Counted from the stretch's first letter, positions 1 to 11,683 are shown. The stretch: 64,000 nt of DNA from Symbiodinium natans (GCA_905221605.1 CAJNDS010002546.1:1-64000), one strand, 5' to 3'. A program made the numbers and translations. Notes: generated by a model from the sequence alone, not told the origin.

Positions 1-378
1 CCTAAGATTTTCGGTTTAAGTTTTCCTCCAAAGAGCCAAATCGCAAGCCCTGGTCCCTAAGATTTTCGGCTCAAGTTTTCCTCCAAACAGCCAAATCGCA
101 AGCCTGGTCCCTAAGATTTTGGGTTCAAGTTTTCCTCCAAAGAGCCAAATCGCAAGCCCTGGTCCCTAAGATTTTGGGTTCAAGTTTTCCTCCAAAGAGC
201 CAAATCGCAAGCCCTGGTCCCCAAAATTTTGGGTTCAAGTTTTCCTCCAAAAAGCCAAATCGCAAGCCCTGGTCCCTAAGATTTTGAGTTCAAGTTTTCC
301 TCCAAAGAGCCAAATCGCAAGCCCTGGTTTCTAAGATTTTGGGTTCAATTTTTCCTCCAAAGAGCCAAATCGCAACCC
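1..378. repeat. Tandem array A, about 55-bp unit, seven copies
   Basis: Seven head-to-tail copies of a unit containing CCTAAGATTTTGGGTTCAAG followed by TTTTCCTCC and a TCGCAAGCCCTGGTC segment. Copies differ by a few substitutions and indels. The array starts before the window edge. Diverged copies return at 3655-4165. No credible coding potential. Confidence 0.9.
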
Positions 379-1185
379 TATCTCTGTCGCTATCTTTCTT
401 TCTTTCGTTTTTTCTTTAGCTTTCTCTCTTTCCTGTCCCTACCCATTCTCAGCCTCTCTATCTCACTCTATGCGCGATGGAAGCAGGCGTCCTTTTTACG
501 TTTTCTTTGTTTTCAAGCCAAAAAAAAACATCCCAAAAGAAAGCACTTAGGGGTATCCCTTTTGCTCGTTTGAAGACACAGAAAGCGATTAAAGAGACAC
601 CGTTTTGGATTGGCAGCAAACGCAGCTGATGCTCATGGTATCTCACTCTATACATAGGGGCGATGGAATGGGTGTCCTTTTTTCAATCGTTTTCTGCATC
701 TTCAAGGGAGAAAAAGCGACACACCCCGAGAAGGAAAAGAACATATTTGCTATATTTGCTAGAGAGGGGTGAAGAGCTCCTCTCTTTACTTATTCTTTAC
801 TTATTCTTTCCCTTTCCTCTCTTTCTATCTGTTCTTGTTCTTTTTCGCTTCAACAAGCAAAATAAGGGAAAGGAGATTTCCTGAAGAGGTGGGAGGACAC
901 CTATCTGTGAAGAGCAAGAATGGTTCTTTCTCATTCAAAAGGGACAGGGGAGAGATGCACCTTCTTTGCGCCTTGTTTGGTCCGTCCCTCTCCTTGCTTC
1001 CGGTCTCTTCTATTCCTTAGAAAGAGAGGAAAGACGAAGACGAGTACCATCTTCTCTTTGCCATGGGCAAAACCCGAGGGGCGCCAGGCGGGCCAGGGGG
1101 GGGCCAGGGGGACAGGGTAGAAAGGCCCGAAACCACCTAAACGATCTAAACTATCTAAACTATCTAACCTTGAGTATTTATGTGG
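379..1185. other. Low-complexity, strand-asymmetric spacer
   Basis: Pyrimidine-rich stretch followed by alternating purine- and pyrimidine-rich patches. A direct repeat of about 45 bp (TATCTCACTCTAT, then GCGATGGAA and a GTCCTTTTT tract) occurs near 458-505 and 640-690. Near 1136-1165 there is a short ATCTAAACT tandem. No gene is supported; the short open frames follow composition. Confidence 0.6.
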
Positions 1186-1818
1186 GAGCTCAGTGTTCCA
1201 AAAACTTACAGCAAGGGGGACACTGCTTGCGATTTGTCATTTTGGGAGCTCCGTTTTCAAAAACTTTCGGGGGACACTGCTTGCGATTTGACATTTTGGG
1301 AGCTCCGTTTTCCAAAAGCTTAAGGGGCACACTGCTTGCGAATTGTCATTTTGGGCGCTCAGGTTTCCAAAAGCTTTAGGGGGGGCACTGCTTGCGATTC
1401 ATCATTTTGGGAGCTCAGTTGTCCAAACACTTAAGGGGGACACTGCTTGCGATTTGTCATTTTGGAAGCTCTGTTTTCCAAAACTTCAGGGGGACACTGC
1501 TTGCGACTTGTCATTTTGGGAGCTCAGCTTACCAAAAAAAAAATGAGGGGGGACACAGCTTGCGATTTGTGGGAGCTCCGTTTCCAAAAACTGAAGGGGG
1601 ACACTGCTTGCGATTTGTCATTTTGGGAGCTCAGTTTTCCGAACACTTAAGGGGGACACTGCTTGCGATTTGTCATTTTGGAAGTTCTGTTTTCCAAAAC
1701 TTAAGGGGGCACTGCTTGCGATTTGTCATTTTGGGGGCTCCATTTTCCAAACACTTAAGGGGGACACTGCTTGCGATTTGTCATTTTGGGAGCTCAGTTT
1801 TCCAAAAACTTAAGGGCG
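1186..1818. repeat. Tandem array B, about 54-bp unit, eleven copies
   Basis: Eleven copies of a unit built from CACTGCTTGCGATTTGTCAT, TTTTGGGAGCTC and a TTTCCAAAA/CTTAAGGGGGA segment. Unit length varies from about 49 to 59 bp, and one copy carries an A-run. Open frames through the array simply translate the repeat and are not genes. Confidence 0.9.
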
Positions 1819-1887
1819 ACTTAAATTCCAGCCCTCCCTTGCCCAAGGCCGCCCCCAGGAAGAACAAGAAGAAGAGACAAGAGCGAG

Positions 1888-1912
1888 AGGAGAGAGAGAG
1901 AGAGAGAGAGAG
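1888..1912. repeat. GA dinucleotide microsatellite
   Basis: Run of about 12 AG units inside a longer purine-rich tract. Confidence 0.8.
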
Positions 1913-2550
1913 GCGCCAAGAAGCGGGAGGAACTTGTAGTGAGATGGATTTGTGTCCTTACACAAACATTCAAAGAAGAGGAAGAAGAGAGGCGAGGGTG
2001 GATGAAGGTAGTGAGGTTGAATAGTGGCGCCTCTCAGAATTTGTTGTTTATTCTTTCCTTCTTTCTTTCTTCTTCCCAAAGGCAAGAAAGGGATGAGAGG
2101 AGAGTTACGACAATTGAGTTGTTCTTTGTCCTTCTCCTGTTCTCCGACCCCTTTCTCTCCTCGATAAGAAAAACGAAAAAACACTTTTGTTCATTCCTTG
2201 GTGTATTCCTCTTGTTGTCTGTTCCTTCTCGCTGAATGAGTCTGTTGAAAGAACACGCACAAATGAACAGGGGAGCCGTTTTGTACTATCTGAACAGAAC
2301 TGTTGGAACTCAGGGGGGGTGGATTGCAGACAAACTGGAGGGAACAGGGGAACTCAGCCCTGGGAGGGGCCACTTTTTGCAACACAACTGCCTGCTTCTC
2401 TCCTTTCTCGTCCATGTGACAAAATGGAGGGAACAAGGGAACTCAGGCCTGCACTAGGGGGAGCCGAGACCCCCTTTGCAACGAGCAGCTGCCTGCTTTC
2501 CTTGTTTGTTTTTTCTTTGTGCTTTCCTTCTTTCTTTTTTTGTCTTTCTT

Positions 2551-2646
2551 CTTTCTTTCGTTCTTTCTTTCGTTCTTTCTTTCGTTCTTTCTTTCGTTCT
2601 TTCTTTCGTTCTTTCTTTCGTTCTTTCTTTCGTTCTTTCTTTCGTT
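2551..2646. repeat. Minisatellite of TTCTTTCTTTCG units
   Basis: About eight perfect 12-bp units. Copies of the surrounding block near 6262 and 7908 carry only a few TTTC units, so this tract has expanded in one copy only. Confidence 0.9.
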
Positions 2647-3654
2647 GAGGTGTTTGTGGGGGGAGACCCTCACGCGCACGCGTGCAGCCCCAAATCCGAC
2701 TCCGCGAGACTGTTTGCAATTCTCTCCTCCGTAAGAAAAGCAAAGAGCAGAGAAAAAGCGAGAAGAGATGAGAGCGAGGACGAAGGTAACGAGATGATCT
2801 TGGGTTCTTGGACATTCATCTTGCTTTCCGGCAAGAACAGAGCCCGAGAAGAGAGATAAGAGAGCAAGATAAGAGAGCAGAGGAGAGGATGGATGAAGGC
2901 GGTGAGAATGAATCAGGGCGTCTCCCCATTAGTTTTTGGTTTATTTTCTTCCTCATTTCTTCTCCAACAGGCAAGAAAGGGAAGAGAGGAGAGATGAGGA
3001 GAGTGTGTAAATAGAAGAGTGACATATTTGCACGTTTACCTCTTCCTTGTTCTTCTCCTGTTATCCGACTCCTTTTTCTCCTGAAAGAACCGCAGGTTAG
3101 TCAAAGGTTTGTTGTTTTCCTCTTATCGTCTGTTCCTTTCTCGCTGAATGGGAAGATCAAAAGCTCATGCTGGACAGGGGCACAGGGGAACCGTCTTCGT
3201 CCTTGTATATACCCCCTTCTTACTCCTTAAACGAAGGAACGGAAAAGTTGGAACGCAGGGGAGAGATTAAAGAAGGCAAAAGGACGGGAACAGGGGAAGT
3301 CATCCCTGCCCTAGGGGAGAGTAGGGCTACCGTCTGCAACAAACAAGTACTTGCTTCTCTCTCTTCCCGTCCATGCGCGTCGCTCATCTAATGTTATGCA
3401 TTCTCTCCTCCATAAGAAAAACAGGACGAGACAACAGCTAGAAGGGAGAGAGCAGAGAGAAGAGGGAGGATGAATGTGGTGAGATTGGTTTGTGTTCTTA
3501 AATCTTCATTCTGTAACAAGAGAACCGCATGGAGGATGAATGCAGTGAGACTGAGAAAGGGCGCTTATCTTTATCATTTGTTATTCCTTCCTTGTGTGTT
3601 TCTTGTACATTCTGCTCGTGGCTTCCTCTTTCTTTTTCTTGCTGTTATCTAGCT

Positions 3655-4165
3655 TGCTTCGCAAGCCCTGGACCCTAAAGTGTTGGGTTTTTCCTCCAAA
3701 GGGTCTGAGATAGTGGGTTCAACTTTTAATCCAAAGGGTCAAATCGCAAGCCCTAGCCCTAAGATTTTTCGATTGACCAAAGAGATAAATCGCAAGCCCT
3801 GGTCCCTAAGATTTTGGGTTCAATATTTGCTCCAAAGAGTCAAATCGCAAGCCCTGGTCCCTAAGATGTTGGGTTCAAATTTCCAAAGAGTCAAATCATA
3901 AGCCCTGGTCTCTAAGATTTTGGGGTCAATATTTGCTCCAAAAAGTCAAATCGCAAGCCCTGGTCCCCAAGAGTTTTGGTCTCAGCTCTTCTCAAAGAGA
4001 CGCAAGCCCTGGTCCCTAAGATGTTTGGTCTCAGTTCTCCTCCAAAGAGACAAATCGCAAGCCCTGGCCCCTAAGATTTCTGGTCTCAGTTCTAGAAACA
4101 AACTGCAGGCCCTGGTCCCTAGGACTTTGTGTCGAAGTTCCCCTCCAAAGAGACAAAGCACAAAG
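3655..4165. repeat. Second, diverged cluster of array A
   Basis: About nine copies of the 55-bp unit seen at 1-378 (TCGCAAGCCCTGGTCCCTAA core), more divergent, with several truncated units and GGTCTCAG variants toward the right end. Confidence 0.8.
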
Positions 4166-4432
4166 CTTTGCTGCCTGAAGCAGCATTTGTTGCAAAGAGG
4201 GGCAGGGATCCTTGTGGGAAAGAGCTACGGTAGGTTTTAAGGCTTGTTGAGGATGTACACAGTCGCTACAGTTTCTCTTGGCTCAGTCTCGCAGAGCCCA
4301 AACGTAACGGCCGAAAGTTTCAGCACAAGGCGTGAGTCGCAGTCTTGATGGTCTTCGGATGTTGCATGTAACACAACGGCCCCTTTTTTAAGACGTCGCC
4401 TCACAATACAACACCCCAGCCATACCCTCGCT

Positions 4433-5533
4433 TTGCACTGCCTGTATTGTAGCTGTTCTCACTACTGTGACTTCTCTTTCTGGGCGTTAAGAAACAATGC
4501 CGTATGCGCAATGGACAACATGCAAGAGCTGTGGACTCCAGGGTGTACGTCGCGCTGGCGTTTACAATCTGTCACGACGAGGTCTGTGCAAGAAGTGTTC
4601 CCACGGGAAAGTTATAAACGGCGCAAGACAGGGTGGCTGTTCTGGCGTGGGTGGAATGAAGAAACGTTCGGGCTCTTGCAATGGTCGTTTCCTGCCACAA
4701 ATAAGCCGTCACAGGACTTGGCGTGGCATTGGGCTGTGCATCGAAGACTTCGAATATCTTTGCGCAAGCTACACTCTGGCAGAGAGCAGGGCCATCCAAG
4801 ACCTTGGTTGGGAAAGGCATGCCTGCCACAAAGGTTCTACAGCATTCCGAAGCTGAATGAGATCCTTGAAGCCATGTCCACCACCTGCTTCTGTCACATC
4901 GACAGATTCAGAGACGCTGTTTCACTGGAGCTACAAGATGTGGTCAAACAAGCTCGTTCTGATTATTGGTCTGTCGCGATTTGTTTTGCCGTCAGATACA
5001 TGCAAAGTCCCAGGGGAGTTGCAATGAAGTTGCTGAAAGCCTAAGACAAGAAGGAGTTCACGAACATCATCTTGAGCTCGCGGAGATCTAAAGCGTACAG
5101 ACAAACAGGGATCACCACTGTTAATCTGCCTGGGGTGCTTCGGTTTCCGAGTCCTTTTGTCGACGTGGTCAGTTTCAATCTTTTGATGCGTTGGAAGATG
5201 CCATTGCGAACTGCATGACGAAATTCTGCGAGGGTACCAAAGATGAACACTTCTCTGCCAGGCAGGCGGCTTTGGACCTTTGCAACAAGCGTGGCGTTTG
5301 TGGTGGCTTGACCAAACAGCGGAGACCATCGCACGTGCGACTCGGGCCGGGTGGCAAGATTGGGTTCTATCACGCTCACAGCGCGGACGGCTATACGAAG
5401 ATGAAAATACCCCTGCGAGCACCTTTGCTTCGACAAACTGCGTACTGTGAGTACGGGAAGTTGGTTAAGCGAGTAAACTTCCCGAAGCTGAAGAAGTTTC
5501 ATGCGTATGTGCCCGCGTCAGAAAGGCCTTAAA
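4433..5533 (+). pseudogene. Frame-disrupted protein-coding remnant, function unknown
   Basis: Three protein-like open segments follow one another in different frames. Segment one (4497-4856) starts with an ATG and holds two Cys pairs, CKSCG and CKKC, suggestive of a small zinc ribbon. Near 4850 the plausible reading moves frame and continues as KLNEILEAMSTTC through to a TAA at 5042-5044. The same frame stays protein-like after that stop (KKEFTNIILSSRRSK). Near 5165 it moves frame again and runs as SFDALEDAIANCMTKFC to a stop at 5531-5533. Two frame changes plus an in-frame stop suggest a decayed gene or retrocopy flanked by repeats. Very short introns are a less likely alternative. I recognise no family. 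Confidence 0.45.
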
Positions 5534-5559
5534 GCCTTGAGGTTCGATGTTGGAGTTTG

Positions 5560-8500
5560 TGTGCAAAGTATACAGTAGCCCTTTGAGAGCAAGGGACCAG
5601 GGTGCGGTCAAGCACCAGACACTCTTGTTAGTTCCTTGTGTTTCCCCCTGTTGTCTGTTCCTTTCTAGCTGAATGGGTAGACCAAAAGAACATGCGCAAG
5701 TGGACAGGGGAACCGTCTTCGTCCTTGTATTTACCTTCTTTTTTCTCCTTGAAAGAAGGAACAGAAAAGTTGGAACGGAGGGAGGGATTAAAGAATGCAA
5801 AGGAAGGGAACAGAGGAACTCAGAACAAACAAGTACTTGCTTCTCTCTCTCTTCTCGTCCATGTGCTTCGCTCATCTAGTGCTATGCATTCTCTCTTCGG
5901 CAAGAAAAACAAGAAGAGACAAAAGCTAGAAGGGAGAGAGCAGAGGGAAGCGGGAGGATGAATGTAGTGAAATTGGTTTGTGTTCTTAAATCTTCATTCT
6001 GCAAGAAGAGAACCACAGAAGAGAAAGAAGAGAGGATTAGAGGATGAATGCAGTGAGACTGGGTGTGGGCACTTATCTTTGTCATCTGTTATTCCCTCCT
6101 CGTGTTTTCTTGTGCGTTCTGCTCAGAAAAGTTGGGGAGGGATGTTGGCAAAATTGAGGAATAAGGGAACTCAACCGCGCTCTAGTGGAAAACGAGCCCA
6201 GGGAACTCAGGCCTGCACTAGGTCACTAGGGCTCGAGACCCCCTTCGCAACGAACAGCTGCCCGCTTTCTTTCTTTCTTTCTTTCGAGGGGTTTGTGGGA
6301 GACCCCCACGCGCACGCGTGCAGCCCCAAATCTGACTTCGCGAGACTGTTTGCAATTCTCTCCTCCATAAGAAAAGCAAAGAGCAGAGAAAAAGCGAGAA
6401 GAGATGAGAGCGAGGACGAAGGTAACGAGATGATCTTGGGTTCTTGGACATTCATCTTGCTTTCCGGCAAGAACAGAGCCCGAACAGAGATAAGAGAGCA
6501 AGATAAGAGAGCAGAGGAGAGGATGGATGAAGGCAGTGAGAATGAATCAGGGTGCCTCCCCCTTGCTTTTTTTTGGTTTATTTTCTTCCTCATTTCTTCT
6601 CCAACAGGCAAGAAAGGGAAGAGCGGAGAGATGAGGAGAGTGTGTAAATAGAAGAGTGACATATTTTCATGTTTACCTCTTCCTTGTTCTTCTCCTGTTA
6701 TCCGACTCCTTCTTCTCCTGAAAGAACCGCACGTTAGTCAAAGGTTTGTTGTTTTCCTCTTGTTGTCTGTTCCTTTCTCGCTGAATGGGAAGATCAAAAG
6801 AACCAGGGGAACCGTCTTCGTCCTTGTATATACCTTCTTTTTTTCCTTAAACGAAGAACGGAAAAGTTGGAATGCAAGGGAGAGATTAAAGAAGGCAAAA
6901 GGAAGGGAACAGGGGAACTCATCCCTGCCCTAGGGGGAGAGTGGGCCTTACGCAACAAACAAGTACTTGCTTCTCTTTCTTCCCGTCCAGGTGCTTCGCT
7001 CATCTAGTGTTATGCATTCTCTCCTCCATAAGCAAAACAAGAAGAGACAAAAGCTAGAAGGGAGAGAGCAGAGAGAAGAGGGAGGATGAATGGTGAGATT
7101 GTTCCTAAATCTTCATTCTGTAACAAGAGAACCACATGGAGGATGATTGCAGTGAGACTGAGTAAGGGCGCTTATCTTTATCATTTGTTATTTCTTCCTT
7201 GTGTGTTTCTTGTACATTCTGCTCGCGGCTTCCTTTTTTTTTGTTGTTATCTAGCTTGCTTAAGCACTCTTGTTAGTTCCTTGTGTTTCCCCTGTTGTTT
7301 GTTCCTTTCTAGCTGAACGGGTAGACCAAAAGAACATGCGCAAGTGGACAGGGGAACCGTCTTCGCCCTTGTATTTACCCTTTTCTTTCTCCTTGAAAGA
7401 AGGAACAGAAAAGTTGGAACGCAGGGGAAGGATTAAAGAACGCAAAGGAAGGGAACAGAGGAACTCAGAACAAACAAGTACTTGCTTCTTTCTCTTCCCG
7501 TCCATGTGCTTCGCTCATCTAGTGTTATGCATTCTCTCTTCCACAAGACAAACAAGAAAAGACAAAAGCTAGAAGGGAGAGAGCAGAGGGAAGAGGGAGG
7601 ATGAATGTAGTGAGATTGGTTTGTGTTCTTAAATCTTCATTCTGCAAGAAGAGAACCACAGAAGAGAAAGAAGAGAGGATTAGAGGATGAATGCAGTGAG
7701 ACTGGGTGTGGGCACTTATCTTTGTCATTTGTTATTCCTTCCTCGTGTTTTCTTGTGCGTTCTGCTTAGAAAATTTGGAACGCAGGGGAGGGATGAAGGC
7801 AAAACTGAGGAATAAGGGAACTCATCTGCGCTCTAGGGGAAGACGAGCCCAGGGAACTCAGGCCTGCACTAGGTCTCTAGGGGGAGCCTTGCAACGAACA
7901 GCTGCCCGCTTTCTTTCGTTCTTTCGAGGGGTTTGTGGGGGGAGATCCCCGCGCGCAGCCCCAAATCCGACTTCGCGAGACTGTTTACTATTCTCTCCTC
8001 CATAAGAAAACACAGAGCAGAGAAAAAGCGAGAAGAGAGGAGAGCGAGGACGAAGGTAACGAGATGATCTTGGGTTCTTGGACATTCATCTTTCTTTCCG
8101 GCAAGAACAGAGCCAGAGAAGAGAGATAAGAGAGCAAGATAAGAGAGCAGAGGAGAGGATGGATGTCTTCCTTGTTCTTCACCTGTTATCCGACTCCCTT
8201 CTCCTGAAAAAATGTTTGTCGCATGTATGTTGTTTTCCTCTTGTTGTCTGTTCTTATCTCGTTGAATGGGTAATTAAGTTCAAAAGAAAAAGCGCAAGAG
8301 GACAGGGAACCGTCTTCGTCCTTTGGTTTACTTCCTTTTTTCTCCCTAGAAGAATGAACAGAAAAGTTGGAACGCAGGGGAGGGATCAAAGAACGCAAAA
8401 GGAAGGGAACACGGGAACTCATCCCTGCTCTAGGGGAAAATTAGGTCCCTTATGCAACAAACAAGTACTTGCCCTCTCTATCTCTTCCCACCCATGTGCT

Positions 8501-9650
8501 TCGCTCATCTAGCGTTATGCATTCTCTCCTCCACAAGCAAAACAAGAAGAGACAAAAGCTAGAAGGGAGAGAGCAGAGAGAAGAGGGAGGATCAATGTAC
8601 TGAGATTGGCTTGTGTTCTTAAATCTCCATTCTGCAAGAAGAGCACCACTTATTCCTTCCTCGTGTTTTTCTTGTACATTCTGCTCGTGGCTGCCTCTTT
8701 CTTTTCCTTGTTGTTATCTAGCTTGCTTAAACTCTCTTGTTCCTTGTGCTTTCCCCTGTTGTCTGTTCCTTTCTCGCTGAATGGGAAGATCAGACTACAT
8801 GCTGGACAGGGGAACCGTCTTCGTCCTTGTATATACAACTTTCTGTCTCCGTAAACGAAGGAACGGAAAACTTGGAACGCAGGGGAGAGATTAAAGAAGG
8901 CAAGAGGAAGGGAACAGGGGAACTCATCTCTGCCCTAGGGGGAGAGTGGGCCTCCTTATGCAACAAAAAACTACTTGCTTCTCTCTCCGCTTCCCGTCCA
9001 TGTGCTTCGCTCATCTAGTGTTATGCATTCTCTCTCGCACAAGAAAATCAAGAAGAGACACAAGCTAGAAGGGAGAGAGCAGAGAGAAGAAGGAGGACAA
9101 GAAGAGAACCACAGAAGGGAAAGAAGAGAGGATTAGAGGATGAATGCAGTGAGACTGAGTGTGGGCACTTATCTTTGCGATGGGATTTCATTCCTCGTGT
9201 TTTTCCTTGTACATTCTGCCCGTGGTTTCCTCGTCCTTGTTCTTGTTGTTCTCTTTATCTAGCTTGCTTAAGCACTCTTGCTAACTCCTGTAGATAAAAT
9301 GAACATGCACAATTGGACAGGGGAACCGTCTTCGTCCTTCTTCTTTACCCCTTCTTTCTCCGTAAAAGACGGAACAGAACAGTTGGAGCGCAGAGGAGGG
9401 ACTAAAGAAGGCAAAGGAAGGGAACAGGGGGGAACTCGTCCCTGCTCTAGGGGAGAGTGGGCCTCCCCTATGCAACAAACAACTACTTGCTTCTCGCTCT
9501 TCCCGTCCATGCGCTTCGCTCATCTAGTGTTATGCATTCTCTCCTCCATAAGCAAAACAAGAAGAGACAAAAGCTACAAGTGAGAGAGCAGCCAGAAGAG
9601 GGAGGACGAATGGGTTGAGATTGACATGTGTGCTTTATATGTAGCCATTA
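5560..9650. repeat. Array of composite pyrimidine/purine blocks
   Basis: The landmark CTGTTCCTTTCT.GCTGAA occurs near 5656, 6764, 7297, 8245 and 8759 here, and near 2218 and 3129 upstream. A second module beginning AACTCAGGCCTGCACTAGG occurs near 6200 and 7852 (and 2440). Spacing is irregular (about 510-1100 bp) because modules are present or absent. Copies are roughly 85-95% similar by eye. No gene is supported; many overlapping short frames reflect purine/pyrimidine bias. Confidence 0.75.
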
Positions 9651-9662
9651 TTCTCCTCGGTA

Positions 9663-9663
<1 letters not shown>

Positions 9664-9738
<75 letters not shown>
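9664..9738. repeat. GA dinucleotide microsatellite
   Basis: About 75 bp of AG repeats, interrupted twice by a C or T, ending in an A-run. It replaces the purine half of a composite block just after a GGTAAGAAG hinge. Confidence 0.9.
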
Positions 9739-10202
9739 AAAAAAAGAGGAGACGGTGGATGAAGGTAGTGAGACGGACTTTTTCTTTGATGATTCCTTCC
9801 ACTTTCCTTTTCTTCTAAGAAAGGGAAGAGAGGAGAGGGTGTAAAGTGAATAGTGACTGAATGTAACACAGTTCCATGGTTCCTTGATCTTCTCCTGTTA
9901 TCCGACCCCTTTTCTCCTCGACAACAGGAAGGGGTGATAAACCCTGGACTGTTCGCACAATCCTTTTATAACCGTTGAATGCACAACCCTAGACCATGAG
10001 CCCAAAAGCCATAAAATGTCACCTACTTTCTAGTAGCAATATGCATAATATAAAACGCAAGTACTCATTTGATAACTGTTAGTACTGTTGAAGTAAAACC
10101 CAAAGCAAGTCATCACATTATACCTAAAGGTCCATGGCACATATATATATATAAATGCTGTAAATCCCAAACCCTGAATGACTGGGCAAGCTTCAGTGTC
10201 AG
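9739..10202. other. Transition from block array to telomere-like region
   Basis: The last fragment of a composite block ends near 9930. It is followed by AT-richer unique sequence with a short ATATAT run (10141-10155). The first AAACCCTGAATG-type motif appears just before the first coiled-coil exon candidate. No open frame of note. Confidence 0.5.
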
Positions 10203-10232
10203 GCGCGCGACTTGGAGTCCGAGCTGAATCAG
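10203..10232 (+). CDS. Candidate exon, coiled-coil segment
   Basis: Ten codons reading ARDLESELNQ between TCAG and a GC donor (CAG|GCC). Phase 0 at both ends. The heptad-like spacing of Leu and the charged residues matches the next exon. Confidence 0.5.
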
Positions 10233-10567
10233 GCCAGCGGATTAGGGTTTAAGGTTTAGGGTTTAGGGTGCTTCTCTTATCATGGGTGAGTGGAGTTCTA
10301 TTTTTGTTTGGGGAGTAGGGTATAGGTTTAGGGTTTAGGGTTTAGGGATTTTATGGTTCAGGGTTTGAGGGTTTTGGTTTTTTAGGGTTCAGGGTTTAGG
10401 GTGTTTTTGGGGTTTTTAGGGTTCAGGGTTTAGGGTATTTTTTGGGGTTACAGAGCTTGAGGACCCTAAACCCTAAACCCTAAACCCTAAACCCTAAACC
10501 CTAAACCCTAAACCCTAAACCCTAAACCCTAAACCCTAAACCCTAAACCCTAAACCCTAAACCCTAA
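10233..10567. repeat. Intronic telomere-like arms: degenerate TTTAGGG then (CCCTAAA)15
   Basis: Left side: interrupted TTTAGGG units (10241-10450) with GGGTTCAGGG variants. Right side: about 15 perfect CCCTAAA units (10464-10567). The two arms are complementary and bracket a short loop. Confidence 0.9.
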
Positions 10568-10623
10568 TTCAGGGTTTAGGGTTGTAGGGTTTTGGGGCGG
10601 TCTGCGGAGCCCATGGAGCCCAG

Positions 10624-10674
10624 GCGAGGTACGAGAACGCGCTGATGGGACGGAAGTGCCAGGGCAGCTACCAG
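10624..10674 (+). CDS. Candidate exon, coiled-coil segment
   Basis: Seventeen codons, ARYENALMGRKCQGSYQ, after GCCCAG and before a GC donor (CAG|GCTGAGGG). Phase 0 at both ends, so it joins the preceding exon without a stop. Confidence 0.55.
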
Positions 10675-10678
10675 GCTG

Positions 10679-11245
10679 AGGGTTTAGGGTTTAGGGTTTA
10701 GGGTTTAGGGTTTAGGGTTTAGGGTTTAGGGTTTAGGGTTTAGGCGGTTTAGGGTTTAGGCGGTTTAGGGTTTAGGGGTGTGGCTTTAGGGCTTGGGTTA
10801 GAGGGATTCGATTGGCTTTAGATTTTTTGGGTTTCAGGGCTTGTTTGGGGCTTCGAGACTTTTCGGCTTCAGGGTTTGGGACGCGCTTTGGCTTTGTTCT
10901 GCAAACCCTAAACCCCAAACCCTTAGCCCTAAACCCTAAACCCTGAACCCTAAACCCTAAACCCCAAGCCCTAAACCCTGAACCCTATACCCTAAACCCG
11001 AAAGCAGAGCTCACCAGAACCAATGCCATCCGACGACGTAAAAAGAAAGCTGTGGCAAGGATCGCATTCAGCCAGAGGCCTAAGCCCTGTGCTCCTAAAT
11101 CCCTCCAAACCCTAAACCGTAAACCGTAAACCCTAAACCCTAAACCCTAAGTCCTAAACCCTAAATCCTAAACCCTGGAACCTAAGCCCTAAACCCTAAA
11201 CCCTAACGCCTAAACCCTAAATCCCCTAAACCCTAGCCCAAAACC
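10679..11245. repeat. Intronic telomere-like arms with possible small exon
   Basis: TTTAGGG units at 10679-10775, a loop, then degenerate CCCTAAA at 10902-11005 and 11105-11245. Between the two right-hand blocks (about 11010-11085) is a basic open segment (TNAIRRRKKKAVARI) that could be an exon in phase 0, but neither junction is clear. Confidence 0.7.
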
Positions 11246-11263
11246 ACCTGCAACATGCGTCAG

Positions 11264-11326
11264 GCGACTGCGCACGCAGAGGCGACGATGCGACAGACGC
11301 ACCAGCAGATGAGCTTGCTGAACCAG
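11264..11326 (+). CDS. Candidate exon, coiled-coil segment
   Basis: Twenty-one codons containing ATMRQTHQQMSLLNQ. Acceptor CGTCAG|GCG, donor CAG|GCAC (GC type), phase 0 to 0. CCCTAAA lies on the left and TTTAGGG on the right. Confidence 0.55.
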
Positions 11327-11344
11327 GCACAGGGTTCAGGGTCA

Positions 11345-11683
11345 GGGTTTAGGGTTTAGGGTTTAGGGTTTAGGGTTTAGGGTTTAGGGTTTAGGGTTTA
11401 GGGTTTAGGGTTTAGGGTTTAGGGTTTAGAGTTTAGGGCTTGGCTTCCGCAGACCTCAAGTGTTGAGCCATACGTAGGGCTAAAGTAAAATTCTATGAAA
11501 AAAAACTACTCCTAAGCCCTAGCCCCATGGAGACCCCCAAACCCGAGACCCTAAACCCTAAACCCTAAACCCTAAACCTTAAACCCTAAACCCTAAACCC
11601 TAAACCCTAAACCCTAAACCCTAAACCCTCAACCCTAAACCCTAAACCTAAACCCTAAACCCTAAACCCTAAACCCTAAACCG
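11345..11683. repeat. Intronic telomere-like arms
   Basis: About eleven TTTAGGG units (11345-11427), a 120-bp loop, then about eighteen CCCTAAA units (11548-11683) with a few single-base variants. Arms are complementary. Confidence 0.9.

Larger units (their letters stand above)
1819..3654. repeat. Composite pyrimidine/purine block, first copies
   Basis: Contains landmarks that recur at 5.56-9.65 kb: TCTGTTCCTTTCTCGCTGAA, GACAGGGGAACCGTCTTCGT, AACTCAGGCCTGCACTAGG, CCCAAATCCGAC and TTATGCATTCTCTCCTCC. Each block alternates pyrimidine-rich then purine-rich sequence around a CAAGAA or TAAGAA hinge. Seen directly; the function and element class are unknown. Open frames on both strands reflect the base bias. 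Confidence 0.75.

Noticed and set aside
1-378. CRISPR array
   Set aside because: The repeats are contiguous with no unique spacers of constant length, and the genome is eukaryotic.
1186-1818. Frames spanning tandem array B
   Set aside because: The peptide repeats only because the 54-bp unit is divisible by three; indels between copies break it, and no start context or conservation of frame is visible.
4263-4290. Spliced-leader relic upstream of the broken gene
   Set aside because: GCTACAGTTTCTCTTGGCTCAG shares only the TTGGCTCA core with the dinoflagellate leader and the alignment needs gaps; too weak.
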